This document shows positions 1 through 9,375 of a stretch of DNA of 64,000 nucleotides, piece after piece (positions within the stretch are counted from its first letter, which is position 1; each line of letters starts with the position of its first letter). This stretch comes from Anaerococcus sp. AGMB09787. GTDB taxonomy: Bacteria; Bacillota; Clostridia; Tissierellales; Peptoniphilaceae. Position numbers and translations under genes: made by a program. The notes under the pieces are model-generated. The model saw only the letters and a list, made by a program, of their open reading frames with translations. It did not search any database and had not been told where the DNA came from. The DNA is taken from NCBI RefSeq assembly GCF_022808955.1, contig NZ_JAKZEY010000051.1, forward strand, positions 1 to 64,000, given 5' to 3'.

Positions 1-81
1 CAAAATTAAACGGGATGTCTCCTGTTATTTACAGATTACATTCCGCTTAAAATATTATTAAATTATTCCGTGTTTAAGGGT

Positions 82-215
82 TCAGGTCAAAATTTGAATC
101 AAAAATTCAAGCACTCTTTTAGCTGTATTACAAGCTTTAGGATCGCTTTTTTCTTTTTAACTGTCAAATTCAGGATTTTGCCAAAAGAAATCAGATAATA
201 TAGATATTAATTATA
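82..215 (-). pseudogene. possible decayed coding remnant
   Basis: Reading the minus strand from about 215 down to a TGA at 82-84 gives a protein-like frame containing SDFFWQNPEFDS and, after one in-frame stop, DPKACNTAKRVLEFLIQIL. It could be the broken C-terminus of a transposase or other gene running in from the left edge, but I do not recognise the family. The call rests only on amino-acid composition and frame length, so it is weak. Confidence 0.2.
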
Positions 216-235
216 ATAAATGTTATATATGTACT

Positions 236-862
236 TTAGAAATCTAAAAAGTAACCTAATTTTTCTGCTTGATATATAGCCCCTTCTTTATTGTGGACTT
301 TAAGCTTTGAATATATATTAGCTAAATGATTGTATACAGTTCTTTTACTAATAAAAATTTTATGTGCAATTTCGTCAATATTATCTCCCTTTCTTAATAA
401 ATCTAATATTTTTAACTCACTAAAAGTTAAGATATCTTTATTATTTATTTCATCTTTAAATTTTTTAAAATATTTTTCACCTTTATAAATCTTCTTTAAG
501 ATTTGTAACAACTCAGCAGGTGATATATTTTTATCTATAAAAGCTTTGACTCCTATTTTTTCGGATATCAACTTATATATCTTTTTTAAATGGCCCGTCA
601 ATATGGCAATTTTAATATCCTCTTTTTTATCAATTAATTTTTCTGCTAATTGTAATCCTGTTTCATTATGTAATCCTGTTTCATTAGATAAATTATTTAA
701 ATCTATATCAATAAGATATATATCGTAAAAATCGGTATCTATTTGCTCTAATTTTTTTATATCATCTAAAGAATCAATTTCATCAATATCATCAAAACTA
801 TTCAAAACCATTTGCAAACTTAAGGTAAATAACTTATGGTCATCTATTAATAATAATTTCAA
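236..862 (-). CDS. LuxR/NarL-family response regulator of the lantibiotic cluster
   Basis: A 208-aa two-component response regulator. Residues 1-120 form a receiver domain: the acidic pair D7/D8, the likely phospho-acceptor D52 in LIDIDL, T89 in ILTGH and K111 in FIDKN. Residues about 140-205 form a LuxR-type helix-turn-helix (TFSELKILDLL, then ISKRTVYNHLANIYSKLKV). It is divergent from lanM and probably controls the neighbouring lantibiotic genes. No histidine kinase is visible in the window, so its partner is elsewhere or it acts as an orphan. A perfect 18-bp tandem duplication at 651-686 repeats NETGL within the loop after D52. Family assignment is firm; the role as cluster regulator is inferred from position. 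Confidence 0.88.
   Translation of the reverse strand: MKLLLIDDHKLFTLSLQMVLNSFDDIDEIDSLDDIKKLEQIDTDFYDIYLIDIDLNNLSNETGLHNETGLQLAEKLIDKKEDIKIAILTGHLKKIYKLISEKIGVKAFIDKNISPAELLQILKKIYKGEKYFKKFKDEINNKDILTFSELKILDLLRKGDNIDEIAHKIFISKRTVYNHLANIYSKLKVHNKEGAIYQAEKLGYFLDF
651..686. repeat. perfect 18-bp tandem duplication inside the response regulator
   Basis: The unit TGTAATCCTGTTTCATTA occurs twice head to tail (651-668 and 669-686) with no mismatch. It adds six residues to the receiver domain without breaking the frame, giving NETGLHNETGLQ. The exact identity suggests a recent slippage event. Confidence 0.95.
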
Positions 863-1088
863 CCTTATCCTCCTATAAGTATTTTAGCTAATTTTATATT
901 AATTTATCATCTGAATTAATTTTTATTATTATACTCAAAATTATAAGAATGTCAAAAAAATATCATACCATACATAAAAGCGAGAAAGGATGATAATTAC
1001 AACCTAATTAAATTTGCATATTTTACTTATTTACTTATATCATCATAGTGATATCATAATTACATATTATGAAGAATTGGAAGTAAAG

Positions 1089-3983
1089 ATGAACAATATT
1101 GTAAAAAAATGGATTGATATTTTAGGAAATATTAACAGTGAAGAAGAATTAGATGATTTTTTAATCAATAAAACGGGTAGAGATTTAGATTTTTTTCTAA
1201 GAGAAAGAAGAAAATTAGACAGGCATTTAGATATTAATTTTAATGATATTGATAATGATCAATTAAGGAAAATTTGTGACTGGGGCAAACTTTATAATAT
1301 AATATACTTTAAATATAGGAAAAAATTTCTAAGAACAGTGCATAATAACAAATATATCCAAATAAACAAATTAATTAAAGATGTGGATAATTATTGTGTT
1401 CAAGAATTACTAAATATATCTTATAGATGTGTTATAAAGGAAATAAACAGACTAAGAGTACAAAATCATTTGGTTGGGGATACAAGTGAGGAAAGATATT
1501 ATTATTTTTGTAATTATTTATGTAGTGACAAGCAATATTTAAAAGAATTTTATAGAAAATATCCTTTGCTAAAATCTTTATTAGAGTTAAGAATGAAACA
1601 AATAATGGACTATCTTACAGAGATTTGTATAAATGTTTGTAGAGATAATAAAGAGATATCAACAAAATTTTTTGATTGCGAAAAGTCAACTTTATGTGGT
1701 TTAGACTTTAATATGGGCGATGCTCATAATAATGGAAAGTTTGTATGTTTACTAGAGTTTGAAAATAATAAAAAACTTATTTATAAACCTAGGAGTATGT
1801 CCATAGATAGTAAATTAATTGATTTATCTAAATTTATTTCACTTAAAAGTAATGGTGCAATTAATATTTATGTCCCTGATGTAATTACAAAATGTGATTA
1901 TGGATATGCAGAATTTATACAAGAAAATAGTTGTAAATCAAACTTGCAAATAAAAAAATATTATAAAAATATGGGTTATATTATGGGTTTATTATATTTT
2001 TTACAATCAAAAGATTATCATGGGGAAAATATTATTAATTCGGGCGATAAACCTTATTTAATAGATAACGAAACTATTTTACATAAAATTGATTCTAGTG
2101 TACTTTATAAAAATTGTACAGAATTCATTTATAATAAAATAAATAATTCCGTGTTCTCGACAGGTCTATTGCCATATTCAATTTATTCATCTAAAAATAA
2201 TTTGTCAATGGAGGTTGGTGCTTTAAATTCAGGGAAAATAAGAAAATCGCCTTTTAAAACTCAAGAAATAGTTAATAAAAAAACAGATAAGATCAAGATA
2301 ATAAGTGTTTTTAAAAATCTGATGACATTTCCTAGTTCTCCGAAAATAAATGAAAAATCAGTATCTTGTGAAATGTATTTAAGAGATATTGAAGATGGTT
2401 TTATTGAATTTTTTAAGTTCATATTGGGCATTAAAAAAGAATTTATCGAAACAATAAAAAAATTGTTTGCTAACGAAAAAGTAAGGTACATATATAGGAA
2501 TACGAACACATATACTCAACTTTTAGAAACAAGTAAACATCCGGATTTATTGGAAAATAAAATTGATAGATATATTTATTTTTTAAGATTATATACCGTA
2601 ACAGAGGATAATAATGTTGATAAAGCAATTTGTAGTAGAGAGATAAAATATCTCTTAAATAATGATATTCCTATGTTTTATATAAAATGTAATGAGAATA
2701 TCGTTTATGATACAAATGAAAATACAATAATAAAAGATAAAAATTCAACTATTATTAAAAGTTTAGTTCAAAATATTAGTCAAATAGATTTAAACGATAT
2801 GGAATACCAACTAAAAATTATTAATATGTCTTTTTTAGGAAATAATATGACTAAAGGAATGGCTAAGACTAATTTAGTTATTGATAATTTAAAAATATCA
2901 GAAATTATTGTACAACGTATTCTAAAAAATTCTTTTACTTATAATAATGAGACAGGTTGGCAGTCGTTAATTAATATGGGTAATGGACAATATAATATAG
3001 CCCCTATTGATTTTTCTTTGTATCAAGGAACAAGTGGAATTATGCTTATATTAGCTAAAAGTGGATTATTAAATAAAGATACGCTTAAAAGAATAATTAA
3101 TTATACTATATCTAATTATAAATTAATAAATTTCGATAAATTTGGTGCTTTTGATGGAAAGTTTGGAATATTATATTCTTTAGCTAATATTTATAATATG
3201 AATATAGGATATAGAGATGAATTAAAAAAAATCATTTTAGATGAGTTGATTGGAATATTCTCTAATGAAAAGTTAACGAATCTAAAAAATGATATAATAT
3301 CAGGTTATGCCGGTATATTGGGAGTGTTATTAACAATTAATGATATTTTTAGGAATGATGTAAAAATTAAAGATTTGTCATATAGAATGTCTGATTACAT
3401 CCTCAATATTATACTTGAATCAAAAATCGATAAGACGGATATAGGGTATGCTCATGGTAATGCAGGTATTATTGTACAATTGTACAGGTATTTAAAATAT
3501 TATAATATTAATAATTCTTTAAAGTTGAAAATTAAAAACAAAATATCTAAGTTAGAAAGTGTGGAGAGAATAAGTAATGGTAGATATGAAATTAGAAAAG
3601 ATGCAAAATATTATTCTTGGTGTAACGGAGTATTCGGTTTACTATTAAAGAATAAATATATTAATAAGAACTATGTAATACCTTACTATATTAAAAATGA
3701 TTTACTTAATAATGGATTTGGAGAAGATTTTTCAATTTGCCATGGAGATATAGGTAACATATCTATATTAAATTATATTTGTAATTTAAGTAAATGTTAT
3801 AGGAATAAAATGGTTGATAAGTCAATAAATAAATTATTTTCATTTAAAAAGAACAACGATTATGATGATCGGGGACTTATGACAGGTGAAACTGGAATAT
3901 TAGCATATTATAATGATAACGGTTATGATGATATCGTAAGAATACTATGCTTAGAGAAGCTGAGAGTTAATAATGAAAAATAA
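1089..3983 (+). CDS. lanM: class II lanthipeptide synthetase LanM
   Basis: A bifunctional enzyme that dehydrates Ser/Thr in a precursor peptide and then closes lanthionine rings with Cys; cytosolic, usually associated with LanT. The open frame begins at a TTG at 1014, but the ATG at 1089 (964 aa) is the better start. The N-terminal two thirds is the kinase-like dehydratase: YKPR near residue 230, DYHGENI near 310 and LIDNETIL near 322. The C-terminal third is a LanC-like cyclase with the expected zinc ligands C845 (SWCNG), C884 and H885 (ICHG), plus YAHGNAG and GETGILAYY. Length is normal for LanM and all catalytic signatures are present. It overlaps lanT by 11 bases. Confidence 0.95.
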   Translation: MNNIVKKWIDILGNINSEEELDDFLINKTGRDLDFFLRERRKLDRHLDINFNDIDNDQLRKICDWGKLYNIIYFKYRKKFLRTVHNNKYIQINKLIKDVDNYCVQELLNISYRCVIKEINRLRVQNHLVGDTSEERYYYFCNYLCSDKQYLKEFYRKYPLLKSLLELRMKQIMDYLTEICINVCRDNKEISTKFFDCEKSTLCGLDFNMGDAHNNGKFVCLLEFENNKKLIYKPRSMSIDSKLIDLSKFISLKSNGAINIYVPDVITKCDYGYAEFIQENSCKSNLQIKKYYKNMGYIMGLLYFLQSKDYHGENIINSGDKPYLIDNETILHKIDSSVLYKNCTEFIYNKINNSVFSTGLLPYSIYSSKNNLSMEVGALNSGKIRKSPFKTQEIVNKKTDKIKIISVFKNLMTFPSSPKINEKSVSCEMYLRDIEDGFIEFFKFILGIKKEFIETIKKLFANEKVRYIYRNTNTYTQLLETSKHPDLLENKIDRYIYFLRLYTVTEDNNVDKAICSREIKYLLNNDIPMFYIKCNENIVYDTNENTIIKDKNSTIIKSLVQNISQIDLNDMEYQLKIINMSFLGNNMTKGMAKTNLVIDNLKISEIIVQRILKNSFTYNNETGWQSLINMGNGQYNIAPIDFSLYQGTSGIMLILAKSGLLNKDTLKRIINYTISNYKLINFDKFGAFDGKFGILYSLANIYNMNIGYRDELKKIILDELIGIFSNEKLTNLKNDIISGYAGILGVLLTINDIFRNDVKIKDLSYRMSDYILNIILESKIDKTDIGYAHGNAGIIVQLYRYLKYYNINNSLKLKIKNKISKLESVERISNGRYEIRKDAKYYSWCNGVFGLLLKNKYINKNYVIPYYIKNDLLNNGFGEDFSICHGDIGNISILNYICNLSKCYRNKMVDKSINKLFSFKKNNDYDDRGLMTGETGILAYYNDNGYDDIVRILCLEKLRVNNEK

Positions 3984-6108
3984 GATTAAAGTACCATTTA
4001 TAGAACAACATCAGAAGACAGAATGCGGCTTATGTTGTGTAGCTATGCTTGCAAGTTATTATAATCATGAAGTATCAATCAAAGAATTAAGAAATACTAT
4101 TGAAACAGGGAGAGACGGTACCAGTTTCATACAATTAGTTAATTTACTTAAAAAAATGAATTTTCATGTAAAAGCATATAAGATTCCGAACGAATTAGAA
4201 AATGTTAAATTCGTAATTCCTAAAAGTATTGCATTATGGAATAGCAAGCATTTTGTTGTAATTGATAAGATTACAAAAAGAAATGTATATGTTATTGATC
4301 CTGAAATTGGCAGGATAAGCTATACTTATAGAGAATTCATGGAAGGGTTTTCAGAATATCTTATATCAGTACGAAAAACTGATAAAGTAAAAAAAAGACA
4401 TATAAAAACGAATTATTCATTTATAAAAAATATATTCACCAATAATATTGAAAAAATTATGCTATTACTAATTTTAACGGTATTTATGTATTTTATTACA
4501 TTTATTATACCGATATTTATAAGAGAAATAATAAATTCTATAGATAGTGGGAAAAATATTTACCAGTTTAAACAGATATTTCCATATGTCTTTCTTTTTG
4601 GTTTGTTATATTACTTAATTTCTGTTTTGCTGAATAATTGTGCAATATGGTTAAGATCATCACTTGATAAGGATTTAAATAGAGTTTCAATAATAAAATT
4701 ATTTAAATTACCTTATAAATTTTATTCAAATAGGAGCAAGGGAGACATAATTTATTCTTTAAACGGACTTTCCAGTATACGAGAGCTATTTGCCAACAAA
4801 ATAATTACAGGGATATTAGATATAGGAATATTGGTATGTATATCAGTTTATTTATTTTATTATGATTCGTCAATATTCTTTATTGTTTTATTACTATTTA
4901 ATTTAAATTTGATATTACTTTTTATATCAAAGCAAAAATTAGAGCAAAATAATACAATGTTATCAATTCAACAAAATTTGGTTCAGAATAAACAAATGGA
5001 AATTATATACTCAATGATGGGAATAAAAATGGAAGGGTTTGAAGATGATATTTATAAGCAACGGGAAAATCAATTTCAAAAATATATATTCAGATATACA
5101 CGAACCGAAAGATTTTCGAATTATATTAACTCATTGTTACAGACCATAACTTTTATATCGCCTTTTATTATTTTATTAGCATCTATAAGTAAATATAGTA
5201 TGAATAAAATGAGTATAGGAACGGTTATTTCAATATATTCATTCAGTAGTATATTTTTTAGTAAGACTGATAGCGTATTCAATACAATTGTTTCTATTAT
5301 AAATAGTAAAGTTTTTATTTTAAGAATTAATGATATTTTATCGGAAGAAGACGAAAAAACAGGGAAAATTAAACACATAGTTCAAGGAGATATTGAATTA
5401 AAAAACGTATCTTATTCTTATACAAAAGATAGTAAGGAAATACTGAAAAATGTGAACATGACAATAAAGAAAGGTCAAAAAATTGCCATAGTGGGTACTT
5501 CTGGTTCTGGGAAATCAACGATATCAAAACTAATAGTTGGATTATATAGTCCTATAAAAGGGGAAATATTATATGATGGTTTGCCTAATGATAAGGTTGA
5601 TCTAAAATTTATAAGAAAACAGATAGGAATAATTCCTCAGGATATTACACTTTTTAATAAAACAATTAAGGATAATATTTTAAACGGTCTCAAATGCAAT
5701 ATGGATGAAGTAATTAGGGCTTGCAAATTAGCTAATATACATAATGAAATAATGGATATGCCAATGAAGTACAATACTATTATTTCAGAAATGGGTTTAA
5801 ATTTATCAGGTGGACAGAGGCAAAGAATTATTCTTGCTAGGACTTTATTGAAAAAACCAAAAATAGTTTTATTGGATGAGGCTACAAGTTATTTGGATAA
5901 TATTAATGAAAAACTGATAATGGATGAATTTAAAAAGAAGAATATTACTCTTATTGTTATTGCACATAGACTTTCAACTATAATTGATTCAGATATGATT
6001 TATGTTTTTAATGATGGTAATATAATAGAAAATGGTACTCATGATGAATTAATAAATAAAAAAACAGGTCTGTATAGACAATTATATCTAACATTAAAAG
6101 GAGATTAA
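3973..6108 (+). CDS. lanT: LanT: peptidase-containing ABC transporter for the lantibiotic
   Basis: A 711-aa AMS-type exporter that cleaves the leader at a double-glycine-type site and exports the modified peptide. Residues 1-125 are a C39 peptidase with catalytic C18 (TECGLCC), H93 (KHFVVID) and D109 (VIDPEIG). Several membrane segments follow between about 155 and 430. The C-terminal nucleotide-binding domain has Walker A GTSGSGKST, signature LSGGQRQR, Walker B IVLLDEATS and an H-loop (IAHRLS). The overlap with lanM suggests coupled translation. The matching cleavage site in the precursor encoded at 9152-9352 is ELEGKSGS. Domain order and length are typical for class II lanthipeptide exporters. 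Confidence 0.95.
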   Translation: MKNKIKVPFIEQHQKTECGLCCVAMLASYYNHEVSIKELRNTIETGRDGTSFIQLVNLLKKMNFHVKAYKIPNELENVKFVIPKSIALWNSKHFVVIDKITKRNVYVIDPEIGRISYTYREFMEGFSEYLISVRKTDKVKKRHIKTNYSFIKNIFTNNIEKIMLLLILTVFMYFITFIIPIFIREIINSIDSGKNIYQFKQIFPYVFLFGLLYYLISVLLNNCAIWLRSSLDKDLNRVSIIKLFKLPYKFYSNRSKGDIIYSLNGLSSIRELFANKIITGILDIGILVCISVYLFYYDSSIFFIVLLLFNLNLILLFISKQKLEQNNTMLSIQQNLVQNKQMEIIYSMMGIKMEGFEDDIYKQRENQFQKYIFRYTRTERFSNYINSLLQTITFISPFIILLASISKYSMNKMSIGTVISIYSFSSIFFSKTDSVFNTIVSIINSKVFILRINDILSEEDEKTGKIKHIVQGDIELKNVSYSYTKDSKEILKNVNMTIKKGQKIAIVGTSGSGKSTISKLIVGLYSPIKGEILYDGLPNDKVDLKFIRKQIGIIPQDITLFNKTIKDNILNGLKCNMDEVIRACKLANIHNEIMDMPMKYNTIISEMGLNLSGGQRQRIILARTLLKKPKIVLLDEATSYLDNINEKLIMDEFKKKNITLIVIAHRLSTIIDSDMIYVFNDGNIIENGTHDELINKKTGLYRQLYLTLKGD

Positions 6109-6109
6109 T

Positions 6110-6865
6110 ATGTTATTAAAAATTGATAAAGTTAGCAAAATTTATGGTGAAGGAGATAACAGTGTTATTGCCCTTGATAATATATCTTTAGATTTTAATG
6201 CAGGCGAATTTGTTGCAGTAATGGGTAGTAGCGGGTCTGGCAAGACAACTTTGTTAAATTGCATTTCAAGTATTGATAAGCCAACAAAAGGAAACATCTA
6301 TTTTGGTGAAAGAAATCTTTTGAAAATGAACGATGATGAATTATCAGAATATAGGGCTAAACATATATCATTTATATTTCAAAACTATAATTTGATAACA
6401 AATTTATCTGTATATGAAAATATTATTTTACCATTACAAATTTTAGGGAAAAGCATAAAGGAAAATCAAAATAATATAGAAAAAGTAATGGAAGAATTAG
6501 GTATAAGCAAATTAAAATCAAAATTTCCAAATCAGTTATCAGGTGGTCAACAACAAAGGGTTGCTACAGCAAGAGCAATAGCGAACTCAACTGATATATT
6601 GATTGCAGATGAACCGACGGGAGCTTTAGATTCATCTAATTCGGAGAATCTGATGAAATTGTTCAAAGATTTAAATAAAAAATTGGGTCTATCTATTTTT
6701 ATGGTAACTCATGATCCTTTGGCTGCAAAATTTTCTTCTAAAGTCATATATCTTTCTGATGGCAAAGTAATAGATATACTTATGAAATATAAGAATGAAA
6801 GTGAATATGAATTTTTAGAAAAGATAATAGAAAAGCAAAAAAGTATTGATGAAGGGGTGATATAG
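6110..6865 (+). CDS. ABC transporter ATPase, BceA/LolD-like (probable lantibiotic immunity)
   Basis: A 251-aa ATPase with Walker A GSSGSGKTT, Q-loop (IFQNYNL), signature LSGGQQQR and Walker B ILIADEPTGALD. It belongs to the MacB/LolD/BceA group that pairs with FtsX-type permeases, and the next gene is such a permease. It starts one base after the lanT stop, with a Shine-Dalgarno site (AAAGGAG) inside the end of lanT. In antimicrobial-peptide clusters this pair commonly removes or shields peptide bound to lipid II. The cluster lacks a LanFEG set, so this pair is the likeliest self-protection system. Family is certain; the immunity role is inferred from context. Confidence 0.88.
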   Translation: MLLKIDKVSKIYGEGDNSVIALDNISLDFNAGEFVAVMGSSGSGKTTLLNCISSIDKPTKGNIYFGERNLLKMNDDELSEYRAKHISFIFQNYNLITNLSVYENIILPLQILGKSIKENQNNIEKVMEELGISKLKSKFPNQLSGGQQQRVATARAIANSTDILIADEPTGALDSSNSENLMKLFKDLNKKLGLSIFMVTHDPLAAKFSSKVIYLSDGKVIDILMKYKNESEYEFLEKIIEKQKSIDEGVI

Positions 6866-8884
6866 GTGTTAACAAAATTAGCTTTTAGGAATGTAAAAAG
6901 GAATATTAGAACATATTCTATATATTTTGCTACCCTTGCTTTAGTGTATAGTCTATTTTATTCTTTTAATGCTGTAATCGGTAGTCCCTTGTTAAATGAT
7001 ATTAGCGAAACAAAAAGAATATTAACTAATTTTATGGAAGAGTTTATGGGTATATTTTCTGTAGTTGCTTCTTTAGCATTTATATTTTTGGTGTTATATA
7101 CAACTCAATTTATATTAAAAAGAAGAAGTAACGAATTGGGATTATATGCATCTTTAGGAATGAAAAATAAGAAGATTAGCAATGTACTGTTTTTAGAGAA
7201 TTTACTAGTAAATGCTTTGGCCTTATTTGTTGGTGTTATAATTGGTGTAGTAATATCTATATTTTTACAAGGGCTGTTAATTAATATTTTTTCTTTAGAT
7301 GGGAGTATAGATTATTTCTATTTAAATGGTAAATCTATAAAAATAACCTTAGTATGCTTTGTGATGATTGTTGTTATTTCATATATATTTAACAAGATTA
7401 AAATAAAAAATACAAATATAATTTCTCTATTGAAAGTTGATGAAACAAAAGATGTGGAAGTATCAATTGTTAGGATAAAGCAAATAGTATTTATGATAAT
7501 TTTCTTAGTATTATTGTCTGTATCTGCATATTTAATTTATTCTTTAAAGGATATGTCTGAATTAAAGCACTCAGTTTATGCTATTTTAATAACAGCTATA
7601 ATCGGCGTTATAGGATTTTTCTATGAAATCGGTAACTTCATTTTTGTTCTTATAAACAGAATTCCAAACTTATATTATAAGGGTATGAATACTGTTTTTA
7701 TTAGGAAATTATCATCGGAAACAAGCAAAAATTCTATAACAATAGCTGTTATCTCTATCTTCCTTTCTTTATCATTTACATCGATACTTATAGGAGGAAG
7801 CTCTTATATTTCTATGAATAGAGAAATTATTAAGGCTAGTCCTTATAATTTAAGTCTATTTTCAGTGAATCCGTTACAGGAAAATCAATTTATTGATGAA
7901 TTAGAAGAATGGGGAATAGATACTAAATCTACATTCAGTTCTTTTCACGAATTTTATGTCCATTCATCAGAGGTTAAATATGAGAATTTAGGAATTATGG
8001 AAAAAAAATTATGGAAAGTAGATAAGGGATTAGTTAATATCGATGTACCTGTTATTAGCTTATCAGACTACAATAAAAATATGAAAATGCAAGGAAAAGA
8101 TCCTCTAAAATTAAAAGAGAATCAATATATAATAAATTGCAACTATAAGGGAACTATTGCAATGATAGAGGATTTTTTAAAAGAGCAAAAATCAATTAAG
8201 ATAAATAACTTATTACTGGAACCTGCATTAGAAAAACCTACAAAAAATACTTGGATGATGACAAGTGTAGGAAATAATGACAGAGGAACTTTGATAGTAA
8301 GTGACTATATTGCCGATAAATTAAAAAAAGATTATAGTTATTTAAATGCTGTATACTTTGATGGTGTTCCTGAGAGGAAATTAACAAAAGAATTAAATGA
8401 CTTTATTATGAAAGAAACATGGCAAGATGAATCAGGACTTCATTTTGACTATCAATTTCAAACAAGAGATAGACTTAAAGATATGTTTACCGGGTTTATG
8501 GGTGCTCTTGTTTTTATAACCTTATTTGTAGGTATAATATTTACATTGATTTCTTTATGCATTTTGTCCCTTCATAGCGTAACAAATTCAATGAGTTTTA
8601 AGAGAGATTCAATAATAATACATTCTTTAGGTTCAAGGTATAGGGAAATAAATAAGCTAATGTTTAAGGAAACTTTATTCTATTTCTTGGTACCTTGTAT
8701 AATAGCAGTACCAGCAAGTATATTAATAGGTCAAAAGGCGATTGAGTTTTTTGAAAAATTTTTAAACTTTCATATTGAGATAAATATATTTGTATTACTA
8801 ATCCAAGTTGTCTTGTTTATAATATATATAATTTTATCATATAATGTAAGTAAAAGGATTATTTTAGAAACAAAAGAACAATAA
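6866..8884 (+). CDS. FtsX-like ABC permease, BceB-type
   Basis: A 672-aa permease with a GTG start directly after the preceding stop and an AAGGGG ribosome site. The N-terminal pattern (LAFRNVKRNIRTYSIYF) and membrane segments near residues 20-40, 55-80, 105-135, 155-175, 210-230 and 235-260 match the BceB/VraG family. A large loop of about 230 residues between roughly 310 and 540 is the expected extracellular sensing domain, followed by three C-terminal helices. It forms the membrane half of the transporter with the ATPase just upstream. BceB-type permeases give resistance to peptide antibiotics that bind lipid II-cycle intermediates, which fits a lantibiotic producer. Confidence 0.88.
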   Translation: MLTKLAFRNVKRNIRTYSIYFATLALVYSLFYSFNAVIGSPLLNDISETKRILTNFMEEFMGIFSVVASLAFIFLVLYTTQFILKRRSNELGLYASLGMKNKKISNVLFLENLLVNALALFVGVIIGVVISIFLQGLLINIFSLDGSIDYFYLNGKSIKITLVCFVMIVVISYIFNKIKIKNTNIISLLKVDETKDVEVSIVRIKQIVFMIIFLVLLSVSAYLIYSLKDMSELKHSVYAILITAIIGVIGFFYEIGNFIFVLINRIPNLYYKGMNTVFIRKLSSETSKNSITIAVISIFLSLSFTSILIGGSSYISMNREIIKASPYNLSLFSVNPLQENQFIDELEEWGIDTKSTFSSFHEFYVHSSEVKYENLGIMEKKLWKVDKGLVNIDVPVISLSDYNKNMKMQGKDPLKLKENQYIINCNYKGTIAMIEDFLKEQKSIKINNLLLEPALEKPTKNTWMMTSVGNNDRGTLIVSDYIADKLKKDYSYLNAVYFDGVPERKLTKELNDFIMKETWQDESGLHFDYQFQTRDRLKDMFTGFMGALVFITLFVGIIFTLISLCILSLHSVTNSMSFKRDSIIIHSLGSRYREINKLMFKETLFYFLVPCIIAVPASILIGQKAIEFFEKFLNFHIEINIFVLLIQVVLFIIYIILSYNVSKRIILETKEQ

Positions 8885-8944
8885 ATATTATAAAATTTTA
8901 AGTTGAGGAGATATATGTCTCTATTATATAATGAATAAATAAAA

Positions 8945-8975
8945 GGATGCCATATCTATTTCAAGAATGGCATCC
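8945..8975 (-). terminator. intrinsic terminator ending the precursor-peptide transcript
   Basis: Perfect 9-bp arms GGATGCCAT/ATGGCATCC around a 13-base loop. Read on the minus strand the hairpin is followed by TTTTATTTATT, so it best terminates the lanA transcript. It lies between convergent genes and may also stop transcription from the permease side. Confidence 0.8.
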
Positions 8976-9044
8976 ACTAATTAATTAAGTATCGTGAATG
9001 ATACTTATTATGTTAAGATTTAAATTAGTTTACTTTTTAAAAAT

Positions 9045-9152
9045 TTATTTATTTTTCTTTTTAACTAATAAAACTACGCAAATTATTATTATTATAATTA
9101 TTATAATTGGTGCATAAAATCCTAATGTACCCTTAATTGCTTCTATATTCAT
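9045..9152 (-). CDS. 35-aa poly-isoleucine single-span membrane peptide, next to lanA
   Basis: A small ORF whose ATG overlaps the precursor stop codon by one base (TAATG). The peptide starts MNIEAIKGTLGFYAP, continues with nine consecutive Ile and CVVLLV, and ends KKKNK. It is a single membrane span with a positively charged cytoplasmic tail. The start/stop overlap with lanA and the terminator just downstream indicate a two-gene transcript. I do not recognise a family. Small hydrophobic peptides next to bacteriocin genes are often immunity or accessory factors, so a LanI-like role is a reasonable guess and nothing more. An alternative is that the AT-rich repeat only looks coding by chance. 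Confidence 0.6.
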   Translation of the reverse strand: MNIEAIKGTLGFYAPIIIIIIIIICVVLLVKKKNK

Positions 9153-9352
9153 TAGCAAGATACGTTATTACTTGTGCATTCATAGGATCCTGTAAAGAGT
9201 TTACCACATTTACTTGCTAATGTTAGTTGAATAGCTGTAAATATACCACTACCTGATTTTCCTTCCAATTCTTGGTTATCAATTTCAAATTTCAAACTTT
9301 CTATTGAATCGTTTTCTTCATTGTTGAATTTAGATAATGAACTTTTTTTCAT
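9152..9352 (-). CDS. lanA: class II lanthipeptide precursor peptide
   Basis: A 66-aa precursor with a strong ribosome site (AAAGGAGGA, 5 bases before ATG). The acidic leader, residues 1-35, ends ELEGKSGS, matching the ELxxxxG(G/A/S) motif cut by C39-type LanT proteins. The predicted core, residues 36-66, starts GIFTAIQ. It has three Cys (C49, C59, C66) and eight Ser/Thr that could be dehydrated, enough for three (methyl)lanthionine rings. T54-G-S56-Y-E58-C59 fits the (T/S)x(T/S)xEC ring that binds lipid II in lacticin 481 and mersacidin-type peptides. The core differs from the lantibiotics I can recall by its long N-terminal part and its VSC end. Cleavage site and rings are predicted from motifs. 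Confidence 0.88.
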   Translation of the reverse strand: MKKSSLSKFNNEENDSIESLKFEIDNQELEGKSGSGIFTAIQLTLASKCGKLFTGSYECTSNNVSC

Positions 9353-9375
9353 AACATCCTCCTTTGATTTTTACT

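Noticed and set aside
8914..8938. Seven-codon ORF after the BceB-like gene (MSLLYNE) with a GAGGAG site
   Set aside because: Too short to support as a gene; probably a chance ribosome-site match in the 3' untranslated region.
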